DNA from: Mycobacteriaceae bacterium
GTDB taxonomy: Bacteria; Pseudomonadota; Gammaproteobacteria; Burkholderiales; Burkholderiaceae_D
NCBI GenBank assembly: GCA_903970145.1
Contig: CAJCHO010000110.1
Coordinates: 1 to 55,811, forward strand
DNA length: 55,811 bases
Direction: 5' to 3'
Each line of letters starts with the position of its first letter. Within the stretch, counting starts at the first letter, position 1. Position numbers and translations under genes: made by a program. Positions 33,195 through 42,608 of the stretch are shown piece after piece. Below the pieces are notes generated by a model. That model was not told the origin of the DNA. It was given only the letters and a program-made list of their open reading frames with translations, and made no database searches.

Positions 33195-35752
33195 GCGGCT
33201 ATGCTGCGATCGGCCGCCGCGGCGTGGCTGAAATACTGCCGACCCACTTCATCGGAAAGATTGCGCGCGGCCATCGACAGGCGTGCCGTCAGGGCGAGTA
33301 ACGTCGAGTAGCGACCGGTGGTGTCACGCGTGCACAATTCCGCGAGATTGGTTCCGAGGCGCACCGCCGGCAGGAGGGCGAGCAGATCGGCGATCGGTCC
33401 GCCACCGCTGGCAGGCTCGGCCCCCGGCAGGAGGATCAGTTGCTGGCGCAGCACATCGAGAATGCAGGCCAGCGAGCGCGGATTCTCCTCGTCACACACC
33501 ACGAGGTCGATCAGGGCGGCGATTTCCTGGCGGCGCTGGTAATGGGCGCGATAGGTGATCGTGCTGTCGAACAGATCGAGGATCAACTCGAACCCCGGTT
33601 CGAGCAGCGCCGCACCCTCATCGAAAAGGGTCCAGAGCGTTGAGCTCATCGTCGACAGGCGTTCGAGCTGGCGACCGATGGTCAACAGGCGCCAACCGTC
33701 ATCGCGCGTCATGCGATCGGTCTGCGCCCCGGTAATGGCCGAGAGCACCACGGCCAGATGCTCGAGGGCGGAAACCGCTTCGACGCTCGGGAAATCCGCA
33801 CCTGCGGCATGCTCGCCAATGCGCTGCGAGAATTCCTCGCTGGCCGAGAGCACCAGCCGCCAGTGGGTCGGCGACAGGCGGTCACGGATCTGTCCCGCCG
33901 CCCGCGCCAGGGCGTACAGGTTAAAGCCCACGCTGTGGGCCGAATCGGCCTCACCGAGCGCAGTCACGAGCTCGCGCTCGAACTCGCGTGGCGCCGTCGC
34001 CGGCGTCGCTTCGCTGGCGACAACCAGCCCGCGCTGTGCACACAGACGTCCGAGCGCCTCGAGGAAGGACGGTGGCACATCCTCGTCGCCCGACAGCCAG
34101 GACAGCGCGACGCGCGCCAGGCGCACCGCGTTCTCGGCGCGCTCGGCGTAGCGTCCCATCCAGAAGAGGTTCTCGGCGGCGCGCGAGGACACCGGGCGCC
34201 GCTTGTGCATCAGGTCTTCGGCATGCAGGCGCTCGGGCAGCATCGAGAAGGAGTCGACCGGACCCGAGGTCATTACCCAGGTGTCCAGACTGCTGCCGCC
34301 GCGCTGCATCGACACCACCTGGTCTTCACGACTGCCGATGCGCGTCAGCCCCCCCGGCAGTACCCGCCATGAGCCATTCCCGTCGGCGATCGCAAATACC
34401 CGTACCATCGCCGCGCGCGGCACGATCCGGCCGGCAGTCCAGGTCGGCGCCTGGGACAGCGGCACGTAGGCCTGTACCGTGTAATCGGCGGGATTGTCCT
34501 CGATGCGCAGCCGCCATGCGTCGAGTTCGGCAGCACTGGCACTGCTGCCGATAAGCGTCTCAAAGCCGGTGCGCGGATAGGTCGGCTTTATCACCAGATC
34601 GGCAAGGTAGGGCAGGATCTGGTCGCGCGCCGCGTCCTCGCCACACCACCAGGATGACAGGGACGGCAGGATCAGTTCACTACCGGTCAGGCGGCGCGCA
34701 ATCGCCGGCAGAAAGCCCGTGATGGCCGGGGACTCCAGGAAGCTTGCGCCCGGTGCATTGGCGATCAGCACATTGCCAGCGCGCATTGCCTGCATGAGAC
34801 CGGGCACGCCGAGCGTGGAATCCGAGCGCAGCTCGATTGGATCGAGGAAGTCGTCATCGAGCCGGCGCAGCACGCCGTGCACGCGCTCCAGACCATAGAG
34901 CGACTTCAGGTAGAGCTTGTCATCGCGCACCGTCAGGTCGCTGCCCTCAACCAGGGGCAGGCCGAGATAGCGGGCCAGATAGGCATGCTCGAAATAGGTT
35001 TCGTTATAGGGCCCGGGCGTCAGGAGCACGATGCGCGGCTGGCCAGCGCCGGCCGGGGACAGGCGCGCCAGCATGTCGAGCAGCTGGCGATAACAAAAAG
35101 CCAGATGCTGCACCCCGAGTTCGCGAAAGGCGTCGGCAAACAGGCGCGAGACCGTGAGTCGATTCTCGAGCACATAGCCAAGACCGGACGGTGCCTGGAT
35201 GCGTTGCGAGACCACCCACCAGGCGCCGTCGGGGGCGCGCGCCAGATCGAAGGCGGCGATGTGCAGGTAGACCCCGCCCGGTGGTGCATAGCCCTGCACG
35301 GCGCGCAGATAACCGGGGTGCCCGGTGACCAGGGCCGGCGGCAGAAGGCTCTCGTGCAACAGCTCCTGGGCACCATAGACGTCCGCCACGATCGCATTGA
35401 GGAGCGCCGCGCGCTGGGCGATCCCGGCCTCGATGCGCTTCCACTGGTTTTCTTCGAGGATGAAGGGAAACAGATCGAGCGACCAGGGGCGTGTCGGACC
35501 ATCGGTATTGGCGTAGACATTGTAGGTAATGCCGTTCTCGCGAATCTGGCGGGCGAGAACTTCCTGGCGATGATCGAGTTCGGCGAATCCGGGCGAACCG
35601 AGCACGTCGAAAAAGCGTTCCCATGAAGGGCGCAAGTGATCCGCATCGCCGCGCATCTCGTCGAAAAAGCCGTTGCGCGGTGGCAGCGCCAGGCGCGCCG
35701 CGGTCGCCGCGGCATCACCGGAGAGCTCGGAGTGGAAAAGGGTGTTCGCCAC
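33191..35752 (-). CDS. Circularly permuted ATP-grasp/alpha-E fusion protein
   Basis: 853 residues. Residues about 20-500 are a circularly permuted ATP-grasp domain (DUF404/DUF407 type): LLTPGPYNETYFEHAYLARY, RRLDDDFLDPIELRSDSTLG, VPGLMQAMRAGNVLIANAPG. Residues about 515-845 are an alpha-E helical domain (DUF403 type), starting RAAENLFWMGRYAERAENAV. ATP-grasp enzymes join a carboxylate to an amine using ATP. Compared with the paralogue at 40181-41608, the glycine-rich loop KEIHGAGGYGM is replaced by KPTYPRTGFET, so nucleotide or substrate handling may differ. The stand-alone paralogues are encoded as two adjacent genes, so this is a fused version. Confidence 0.9.
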   Translation of the reverse strand: MANTLFHSELSGDAAATAARLALPPRNGFFDEMRGDADHLRPSWERFFDVLGSPGFAELDHRQEVLARQIRENGITYNVYANTDGPTRPWSLDLFPFILEENQWKRIEAGIAQRAALLNAIVADVYGAQELLHESLLPPALVTGHPGYLRAVQGYAPPGGVYLHIAAFDLARAPDGAWWVVSQRIQAPSGLGYVLENRLTVSRLFADAFRELGVQHLAFCYRQLLDMLARLSPAGAGQPRIVLLTPGPYNETYFEHAYLARYLGLPLVEGSDLTVRDDKLYLKSLYGLERVHGVLRRLDDDFLDPIELRSDSTLGVPGLMQAMRAGNVLIANAPGASFLESPAITGFLPAIARRLTGSELILPSLSSWWCGEDAARDQILPYLADLVIKPTYPRTGFETLIGSSASAAELDAWRLRIEDNPADYTVQAYVPLSQAPTWTAGRIVPRAAMVRVFAIADGNGSWRVLPGGLTRIGSREDQVVSMQRGGSSLDTWVMTSGPVDSFSMLPERLHAEDLMHKRRPVSSRAAENLFWMGRYAERAENAVRLARVALSWLSGDEDVPPSFLEALGRLCAQRGLVVASEATPATAPREFERELVTALGEADSAHSVGFNLYALARAAGQIRDRLSPTHWRLVLSASEEFSQRIGEHAAGADFPSVEAVSALEHLAVVLSAITGAQTDRMTRDDGWRLLTIGRQLERLSTMSSTLWTLFDEGAALLEPGFELILDLFDSTITYRAHYQRRQEIAALIDLVVCDEENPRSLACILDVLRQQLILLPGAEPASGGGPIADLLALLPAVRLGTNLAELCTRDTTGRYSTLLALTARLSMAARNLSDEVGRQYFSHAAAADRSIAA

Positions 35753-35782
35753 GCGTCCTTCTAGGGGATCGACTCCTGCATC

Positions 35783-38700
35783 CTAACGTTGGCGCAGATC
35801 GAGGGTAAACGGAAACTCGCGACTGCGTGGGGCCGATACGACATCGATTGCACCGGGCGTGTGCTCAACCCCCGAAAAACGGCCGCGCCGGCGGCTTTCC
35901 GCCTCGAAGGCGTTTACGGGGAAAGTGGTGTAATTTCTGCCGCCCGGATGAGCCACGTGATAGGCGCACCCGCCCAAGGAGCGCCGATTCCAGGTATCAA
36001 TGACATCGAACACCAGCGGTGCCTGCACGCCGATTGAAGGATGCAGGGCCGAGTAAGGTGCCCAGGCCTTGTAGCGCACCCCGCCGACATGCTCGCCGAC
36101 ACGGCCGGTTGGCTGCAGTGCCAGGGGCCGGCCATTGACCGTGATGACGTAACGCCCGGGGTTGTAGCCGCTGAGCTTGACTTCGAGACGCTCAAGCGAC
36201 GAATCCACATAGCGCGCCGTGCCGCCGACACTGCCCTCCTCGCCCAGCACGTGCCAGGGTTCGAGCGCTGCGCGCAGTTCCAGGTGGATGCCGCGCGCGT
36301 CCATCTCGCCGTACTTCGGAAAGCGGAATTCGAAATGCGGCGCGAACCAGCTGGCATCAAAGCCCAAACCGCTGGCGCAAAGCTCGCCAAGCACGTCCTC
36401 AAAGTCCATCGCGACGAAGGTCGGCAACAAAAAGCGGTCGTGCAGCTCGGTACCCCAGCGCGTCAGATGCGCCCGATAGGGAGTGCGCCAGAAGTGGGCC
36501 ACCAGCGCGCGCAACAGCAGCTGCTGCACAAGGCTCATGCGGGCATGCGGTGGCATCTCGAAAGCACGCAATTCGAGCAGACCAAGGCGCCCGGTCGGGC
36601 CGTCCGGCGAAAACAGCTTGTCGATGCAGAATTCCGTGCGGTGCGTGTTGCCGGTGACATCGACGAGAATGTTGCGCAGCGCCCGATCCACCATCCATGG
36701 CGGCACCTGCGTGCCCAGCAGGCCAAGCTGGCGCTCGATCTCGGCGAATGCGATCTCGGCTTCGTAGGTCTGGTCGTTACGCGCTTCATCGATGCGCGGC
36801 GCCTGGCTGGTCGGGCCGATGAACATGCCCGAAAAAAGATAGGACAGGCTCGGGTGGTTGTGCCAGTAGGAAATCAGGCTTGCCAAGAGATCCGGTCGGC
36901 GCAAGAAGGGACTGTCAGCGGGCGTTGCGCCGCCGAGCACGAAGTGATTACCGCCGCCCGTACCGGTATGACGGCCATCGAGCATGAACTTCTCGCTCGA
37001 GAGGCGCGACTCGAAAGCCGCCTGATAGAGAAACTCGCTGTGCTCGACCAGTTCATCCCAGTTGGCAGCCGGATGGATGTTGACTTCGATGACGCCCGGG
37101 TCCGGCGTGACCTGCAGGACCTTCAGGCGCGTGTCGCGCGGCGGCGCATAGCCTTCGAGCATCAGCTTGACGCCTCGCACCCGGGCGGCGTTCTCGACTG
37201 CCGCCACAATCTCGAGATAGTCCTCGAGCTCCTGCATGGGCGGCATGAAGACATACAGGATGCCGTTGCGCGCCTCGACGCACAGCGCGGTACGCGTGAG
37301 CCAGCCGGCCGACTCGAATCGCTGCGGCAGCCGCTCGCTGCTCGTCTCGGCCGCGCCTTCACCGGTCGCAGCGCCGCGCTCGCCGAGCGCCGCGGCAGCG
37401 CGCCGCCGCGCCACAGTGCGTTGCTCAAGCTCGAGGTGGGGCGCCTGTTGCAGAGTGGGCTCGACCCGATCCGGCAGTCCCGCGGCGGGGGCGCTCGGGT
37501 CACGCGCAAACTGCGTCTCGCGCTCGGTGCTGGCAACCCAGGGTAACGAGTCCAGCGGCAGGCGCCAGCCCATCGGCGAATCACCGGGAATGAGATACAT
37601 ACGCTCGTCACGCAGGAACCAGGGTCCGCTGATCCAGCGGCCGCCGCGCCCTCCGTGCTCGGGGTTGCGCCGCACCGGCAAGGCCCAGCCGACGACTTTT
37701 TTTAGTCCCTGATCGAAAATGCGCCGCAGGCGCGCGCGCTCGATTTCGTCGTCCAGGCGCGCATCGAAGGGATCGAGGTTGGATGGCAGTTTTCGTTCAC
37801 GCCAGAGGTAGTAGTAGACGTCCTCAAAACCGGCAATGAGAAACTTCTCATCGAGCGCCAGTTCCCGCGCGATCGCTGCCAAGAGCGCGCGCGCATCCTC
37901 GGTACTCGCATCGCCTGGCGAGCGCTCGTCGGCAAACAGCTCCGGATCAAGCCAGCATGGCTTGCCGTCGCTGCGCCAGCAGATCGACAGCGCCCAGCGT
38001 GGCAGCTGCTCGCCCGGGTACCACTTGCCCTGGCCAAAATGCAGAAAGCCGCCGCGCCCGTAGTGCGCACGCAGGCGCTGGACCAGATCGATCGCGTAGG
38101 CGCGTTTCTTTGGGCCGAGCGCCGCAGTATTCCATTCTTCGCCCTCGCGATCATCGACCGCAACGAAGGTCGGCTCGCCCCCCTGGGTCAGGCGCACATC
38201 GTCGCTGGCCAGACGCAGATCGACCGCATGGCCGAGCGCGAGAATCTCCTGCCACTGCGCCTCGCTGTACGGCAGGGTTACGCGCGGTGACTCGAAAATG
38301 CGCGTCACGCGCATGGTGTGCGTGAACTCCACCTCGGCCTTGTCGACGGCACCGGTAATGGGTGCGGCACCGGTCGGATCGGGTGTGCAGGCAAGCGGAA
38401 TATGGCCTTCGCCTGCGAGCAGACCCGAAGTCGGATCAAGGCCGATCCAGCCAGCGCCGGGCAAATAGACCTCGCACCAGGCGTGCAGGTCGGTGAAATC
38501 CTGCTCGGTTCCCGAGGGCCCATCGAGTGCCTTGACGTCGGCACGCAACTGGATCAGGTAGCCCGAGACAAAGCGTGCGGCGAGGCCGAGATGGCGCAGC
38601 AGTTGCACAAGCAGCCAGCCCGAGTCGCGGCACGAGCCGCTCGCCAGTTCCAGAGTCTGTTCGGGAGTCTGGACACCGGGTTCCAGACGGATCAGGTAAG

Positions 38701-39181
38701 CGATTTCTGACTGGATCAGGCGATTGATCTCGACAATGAAGTCAATCGTGCGCCGCGGGGTGCGATCGATCGAAGCCAGAAGCTTCTGAAAGCGTGGCAC
38801 GCGCGCGAGTTCACCGTCGAGCTTGGCAAGATAGGGGGCAAGATCATGCGCGAGCCCCGCATCGTATTTGAAGGGAAAACGCTCGGCCGACGGTTCCAGG
38901 AAAAAATCGAAGGGGTTGTAGACCGCCATCTCGGCGACAAGATCGATGCAGACCGAGAAACGGTCGGTGCGCTCCGGAAGCACCAGGCGCGCAAGGTAGT
39001 TCGAGAACGGATCCTGTTGCCAGTTCAGGAAATGAACTGCCGGTTCGACCGTGAGGCCATAGGAGAGGATCGGCGTACGGCAATGGGGCGCCGGGCGCAG
39101 GCGGACCACTTGCGGCCCGAGCGCGACGAGCCGGTCGTAGCGATACTCGGTAAGATGCGTCAGGGCGACATGGATGGTCAC
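35783..39181 (-). CDS. Transglutaminase/DUF2126 protein
   Basis: 1132 residues. Residues 1-290 form a transglutaminase module: N-terminal domain (MTIHVALTHLTEYRYDRLVA), then the triad Cys184 (ELASGSCRDSGW), His233 (DLHAWCEVYL) and Asp249 (WIGLDPTSG). The remaining 800 residues are the DUF2126 region, found almost only fused to such transglutaminases, with VRLTQGGEPTFVAVDDREGE, DGRHTGTGGGNHFVLGGATP and NHPSLSYLFSGMFIGPTSQA. DUF2126 resembles a glutamine-synthetase/ATP-grasp-type ligase fold in published analyses; I cannot verify that here. It sits 30 bases upstream of the fusion gene. Confidence 0.9.
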   Translation of the reverse strand: MTIHVALTHLTEYRYDRLVALGPQVVRLRPAPHCRTPILSYGLTVEPAVHFLNWQQDPFSNYLARLVLPERTDRFSVCIDLVAEMAVYNPFDFFLEPSAERFPFKYDAGLAHDLAPYLAKLDGELARVPRFQKLLASIDRTPRRTIDFIVEINRLIQSEIAYLIRLEPGVQTPEQTLELASGSCRDSGWLLVQLLRHLGLAARFVSGYLIQLRADVKALDGPSGTEQDFTDLHAWCEVYLPGAGWIGLDPTSGLLAGEGHIPLACTPDPTGAAPITGAVDKAEVEFTHTMRVTRIFESPRVTLPYSEAQWQEILALGHAVDLRLASDDVRLTQGGEPTFVAVDDREGEEWNTAALGPKKRAYAIDLVQRLRAHYGRGGFLHFGQGKWYPGEQLPRWALSICWRSDGKPCWLDPELFADERSPGDASTEDARALLAAIARELALDEKFLIAGFEDVYYYLWRERKLPSNLDPFDARLDDEIERARLRRIFDQGLKKVVGWALPVRRNPEHGGRGGRWISGPWFLRDERMYLIPGDSPMGWRLPLDSLPWVASTERETQFARDPSAPAAGLPDRVEPTLQQAPHLELEQRTVARRRAAAALGERGAATGEGAAETSSERLPQRFESAGWLTRTALCVEARNGILYVFMPPMQELEDYLEIVAAVENAARVRGVKLMLEGYAPPRDTRLKVLQVTPDPGVIEVNIHPAANWDELVEHSEFLYQAAFESRLSSEKFMLDGRHTGTGGGNHFVLGGATPADSPFLRRPDLLASLISYWHNHPSLSYLFSGMFIGPTSQAPRIDEARNDQTYEAEIAFAEIERQLGLLGTQVPPWMVDRALRNILVDVTGNTHRTEFCIDKLFSPDGPTGRLGLLELRAFEMPPHARMSLVQQLLLRALVAHFWRTPYRAHLTRWGTELHDRFLLPTFVAMDFEDVLGELCASGLGFDASWFAPHFEFRFPKYGEMDARGIHLELRAALEPWHVLGEEGSVGGTARYVDSSLERLEVKLSGYNPGRYVITVNGRPLALQPTGRVGEHVGGVRYKAWAPYSALHPSIGVQAPLVFDVIDTWNRRSLGGCAYHVAHPGGRNYTTFPVNAFEAESRRRGRFSGVEHTPGAIDVVSAPRSREFPFTLDLRQR

Positions 39182-39195
39182 TGGCAGTCCCTTTG

Positions 39196-40179
39196 CTAGT
39201 TGTGCCAGACGAGGAAGTCGCGCGAGATGCGCTGGCCGATGTCGTTGACGCGATTCAGGAAATTGGTGAGATAGGCGTGCAGGCCGGTCTGCAGGATGTG
39301 CTCGAGGTTGGCGTACTGCAGCTCGGCGCTGAGCATGCCGGCGCGCCGTTCGGTCTCGTCCGAGCGGCTGTTGGACACCTTGCCCAGATTGATGACCACT
39401 TCCTCAAGGCACGCCGCAAGTGAGCGCGGCATGTCGGCGCGCAGGATCAGAAGCTCCGCTACCCGTGCCGGCGTGATGATGTCGCGATAGACCTTGCGAT
39501 AGATCTCAAAGGCCGAGACCGAGCGCAGCACGGCAGCCCAGTGGTAGAAGTCACCGTGACCATTACCCTCCACCACCGCACCGGGCTCATCAGCGCGCGG
39601 TTCGACCAGATGGCCGAGTTCAGCCAGGCCGTGGTATTTCACGTCGAGAATGCGCGCCGTGTTGTCGGCACGCTCAAGAAAGGTCCCCAGACGCGCGAAA
39701 TGAAAAGACTCGTCCTTTAGCATCGTGCCGATCATCACGCCGCGCGAGAGGTGCGAGCGGAACTTGACCCACTCGAAGAATTCCGAAGGCTCGCGCTCGA
39801 GCGTCTTGCCTGAGAGCAGATTGTGCAGCTCCAGCCAGGTGCCGTTGGCGGTCTCCCAGAATTCCGTCGTCACCACGCCGCGCACCGCGCGCGCATTGTT
39901 GCGCGATGCCTGCAGGCAGGAATAGATCGACGACGGATTGGAGGGGTCGCGCACCATGAAGTCGATCACCGCGCGTGGCGTCACCTTGGAATAGCGCGCA
40001 TCGTAGGCCATGCGCAATTCCGAGATGCCAAGCATCGCGCGCCAACCCTCCTCGCTACTCATCTCCGAATGCGGCAAAAGCGACATCTGAACGTTCACGT
40101 CGAGCATGCGCGCGGTGTTTTCGGCACGCTCGATGTAGCGCGCCATCCAGAACAGATGATCGGCGGTGCGACTTAGCAT
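39196..40179 (-). CDS. Alpha-E domain protein (DUF403)
   Basis: 327 residues from ATG 40179; a longer reading overlaps the ATP-grasp gene and is rejected. It starts MLSRTADHLFWMARYIERAE, the diagnostic alpha-E opening, and is entirely helical with repeated R-x2-N/D-T-A-R-(I/M)-L-D motifs near both residue 25 and residue 180 (FLERADNTARILDVKYH), suggesting an internal duplication. Alpha-E proteins accompany circularly permuted ATP-grasp enzymes and are thought to be helper or catalytic partners. The ATP-grasp stop and this ATG are separated by one base (TGAGATG), a translational-coupling arrangement. Confidence 0.9.
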   Translation of the reverse strand: MLSRTADHLFWMARYIERAENTARMLDVNVQMSLLPHSEMSSEEGWRAMLGISELRMAYDARYSKVTPRAVIDFMVRDPSNPSSIYSCLQASRNNARAVRGVVTTEFWETANGTWLELHNLLSGKTLEREPSEFFEWVKFRSHLSRGVMIGTMLKDESFHFARLGTFLERADNTARILDVKYHGLAELGHLVEPRADEPGAVVEGNGHGDFYHWAAVLRSVSAFEIYRKVYRDIITPARVAELLILRADMPRSLAACLEEVVINLGKVSNSRSDETERRAGMLSAELQYANLEHILQTGLHAYLTNFLNRVNDIGQRISRDFLVWHN

Positions 40180-40180
40180 C

Positions 40181-41608
40181 TCAGCTCTCCAGCACCCAGG
40201 TGTCCTTGGTACCGCCACCCTGCGAGGAGTTGACGACGAGCGAGCCCTCACGCAGCGCAACGCGCGTAAGTCCGCCAGGAACCAGACGCTCGCTGCGCCC
40301 GGTCAGAACGAAGGGACGCAGATCGATGTGGCGCGGCGCAACACCGGCGTCGACGAAAGTCGGACAGGTCGACAGGGCAAGCGTTGGCTGGGCAATGTAT
40401 TTTTCCGGGGTGGCAGTGAGCGCAGCGCGCATGCGCTCGATCTCATCCTTGCTCGCGGTCGGGCCGATCAGCATGCCGTAGCCGCCGGCCCCATGGATTT
40501 CCTTGACGACGAGCTCAGACAGATGGGCCAGGGTGTACTTGAGGTCCTCCTTCTTGCGGCACATATAGGTCGGAACATTGTTCAGGATCGCCTCCTCGCC
40601 CAGATAGAACTTGATGAACTCGGGTACATAGGGATAGATCGACTTGTCGTCGGCGACCCCGGTGCCAATGGCGTTGGCAAGCGTCACATTGCCGTCGCGG
40701 TAGACCTTCAAGAGGCCGGGCACACCGAGCGATGAATCAGCGCGGAAAGCCTGGGGATCGAGAAAATCGTCGTCAACCCGACGATAGATCACGTCCACGC
40801 GCCGCGGACCGCGCGTGGTGCGCATATAAACGTGATTCTCGGCGACAAACAGATCCTGCCCCTCGACCAGCTCCACGCCCATCTGCTGGGCAAGAAAGGC
40901 ATGCTCGAAATAGGCCGAATTGAACATGCCCGGGGTCATCACGACCACGACCGGCTCAGCTGCGCCCTGTGGTGCCACCGCGCGCAGGCTGTCGAGCAGC
41001 AAGTCGGGGTAATGGGCGACCGGCGCGACCAGGTTGCGCGCGAACAGGTCCGGGAATAGGCGCATCATCATCTTGCGGTCTTCGAGCATATAGGACACGC
41101 CCGAGGGTACGCGCAGATTGTCCTCAAGGACGTAGAACTCGCCCTTGCCGGCGCGCACGATATCGATGCCGGCAATGTTCGCGTAGACATCGAGAGGTAC
41201 CTTGACGTCCTTCATCTCGGGCCGGAACTGGGCATTTCCAAGAATATGCTCGGCCGGCACCACACCCGCGCGGATGATGTCCTGCTCGTGATAGATGTCG
41301 TGCAAAAAGCGATTGAGTGCGCGCACCCGCTGGCGTAGTCCCGCCTCCATGCGCTTCCACTCGGCCGCCGGGAAAATGCGCGGCACGATGTCGAAAGGGA
41401 TGGTGCGCTCGGTACCTTCGTTGTCGCCGTAGACTGCGAAGGTGATGCCAACGCGGCGAAAAATCAGGTCGGCCTCGGCGCGCTTGCGCGTCAGCGATTC
41501 AGGACTTTGCGACTCGAGCCAGTCCTTGAATGCCTGGTAGGGCACTCGCGTCTGTCCCTTTTCATCGATCATCTCGTCATAAAAGCGACTCGCGCTCTTG
41601 CCTGCCAT
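40181..41608 (-). CDS. Circularly permuted ATP-grasp protein
   Basis: 475 residues from ATG 41608, preceded by GGAG; an upstream in-frame reading to 41680 lacks support. Characteristic segments are VVVVMTPGMFNSAYFEHAFL, YRRVDDDFLDPQAFRADSSL and GVPGLLKVYRDGNVTLANAI, with a lysine plus glycine-rich loop VVKEIHGAGGYGMLIGPTAS likely binding ATP, and DTWVL at the C-terminus. It should use ATP to form an amide bond between unknown partners. It heads the minus-strand operon of alpha-E, transglutaminase/DUF2126, ATP-grasp/alpha-E and transglutaminase genes. Confidence 0.92.
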   Translation of the reverse strand: MAGKSASRFYDEMIDEKGQTRVPYQAFKDWLESQSPESLTRKRAEADLIFRRVGITFAVYGDNEGTERTIPFDIVPRIFPAAEWKRMEAGLRQRVRALNRFLHDIYHEQDIIRAGVVPAEHILGNAQFRPEMKDVKVPLDVYANIAGIDIVRAGKGEFYVLEDNLRVPSGVSYMLEDRKMMMRLFPDLFARNLVAPVAHYPDLLLDSLRAVAPQGAAEPVVVVMTPGMFNSAYFEHAFLAQQMGVELVEGQDLFVAENHVYMRTTRGPRRVDVIYRRVDDDFLDPQAFRADSSLGVPGLLKVYRDGNVTLANAIGTGVADDKSIYPYVPEFIKFYLGEEAILNNVPTYMCRKKEDLKYTLAHLSELVVKEIHGAGGYGMLIGPTASKDEIERMRAALTATPEKYIAQPTLALSTCPTFVDAGVAPRHIDLRPFVLTGRSERLVPGGLTRVALREGSLVVNSSQGGGTKDTWVLES

Positions 41609-41696
41609 GCAATCTCCGTGATTTTCGAGTTGTATGTCCTGACAGGGGGCCCGTCGCGCGGCCGGGGCCTGTACTGGCACTTACCTGTAGCAAGAA

Positions 41697-42533
41697 TTAC
41701 GCCACAGTCTGGATCGGCGACCCCAAGCCCAGATAGTGCGCGAGGCGCGGCAAAGCCGCAAGCGCGTTGGCCGTGGTGCGGATGCGAGTGTCTTCAAGAG
41801 TCCAGCCGCGCAACTCTGCCAGGGACTGTCCAATCTGCGGCAGCTCGCCAGGGCTATTGCGCTGACCATTGATCCATTGTGGAGCGATATCCGGCGCGTC
41901 GGTCTCAAGCACCAGGGCGCCTTCGGGCAGGCTCGCCGCCAGCCGGCGAATATTCAGGGCGCGCGTGAAAGTCATGGCACCGCCAAAGCCCAGCGCAAGG
42001 CCGCGCTCGACATAGCCAGTGGCCTGCTGCTGACTGCCGTTGAACGCGTGGGCGATGCCGCCCGGCACGGCAATACGCCGCAAGCCTGCGAGCACCTGAT
42101 CCTGCGAGCGCCGCACATGCAGGAGCACCGGTAGACCGTGGCGCCGCGCGATCTGCAGCTGGCGATCATAAAACTGCTGCTGGTGGGCGCGCGCCGCGTC
42201 GGTCTTCAGGTTTTCGACGAAGAAATCCAGACCGATCTCGCCGATCGCAACAAAGCGCGGGTCGTCGAGCGCTGCGACTACCGCGCTCTCAAGGATATCG
42301 AGGTCGTCCAGGCGCGCAGCCGGTGTCGCCATCGGATGGATGCCAAGCGCATACACCGCACCGGCAGTGGCATGGGCAAGATCTCTCACGGTCGCGAAGT
42401 TGTGCACCGCCACCGCTGGAATGACGATACTACCTACGCCCTGCGCGGCCGCGCGGGAGCTGACCTCGCTACGGTCAGCGGCGAACTCCGCCGCGTCGAG
42501 ATGACAGTGGGTGTCGATCCAGTGGCTCGTCAT
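41697..42533 (-). CDS. TatD-family metal-dependent hydrolase
   Basis: 278 residues from ATG 42533. The TIM-barrel metal motifs are IDTHCHLDAAEF (H-x-H), IGEIGLDFF, LLHVRRSQDQVL (the first H-V-R strand), IAHAFNGS and the late LETDAPDIAPQ. TatD-type proteins act as 3'-5' exonucleases or DNA-repair nucleases on damaged or single-stranded ends, though the family also includes other amidohydrolases. It ends 88 bases before the ATP-grasp start and is probably unrelated to that cluster. Confidence 0.92.
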   Translation of the reverse strand: MTSHWIDTHCHLDAAEFAADRSEVSSRAAAQGVGSIVIPAVAVHNFATVRDLAHATAGAVYALGIHPMATPAARLDDLDILESAVVAALDDPRFVAIGEIGLDFFVENLKTDAARAHQQQFYDRQLQIARRHGLPVLLHVRRSQDQVLAGLRRIAVPGGIAHAFNGSQQQATGYVERGLALGFGGAMTFTRALNIRRLAASLPEGALVLETDAPDIAPQWINGQRNSPGELPQIGQSLAELRGWTLEDTRIRTTANALAALPRLAHYLGLGSPIQTVA

Positions 42534-42608
42534 GGCCCTACTGTCACACAAACCGGGAGGACTTGCAGCGGCTGGGCGCTCCTGCCGGGCCGATAGGCCT
42601 TGGGCCCA

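Noticed and set aside
36041..37546. 501-codon plus-strand frame inside the DUF2126 gene
   Set aside because: Antisense shadow of a strongly supported gene, with no domain or ribosome site.
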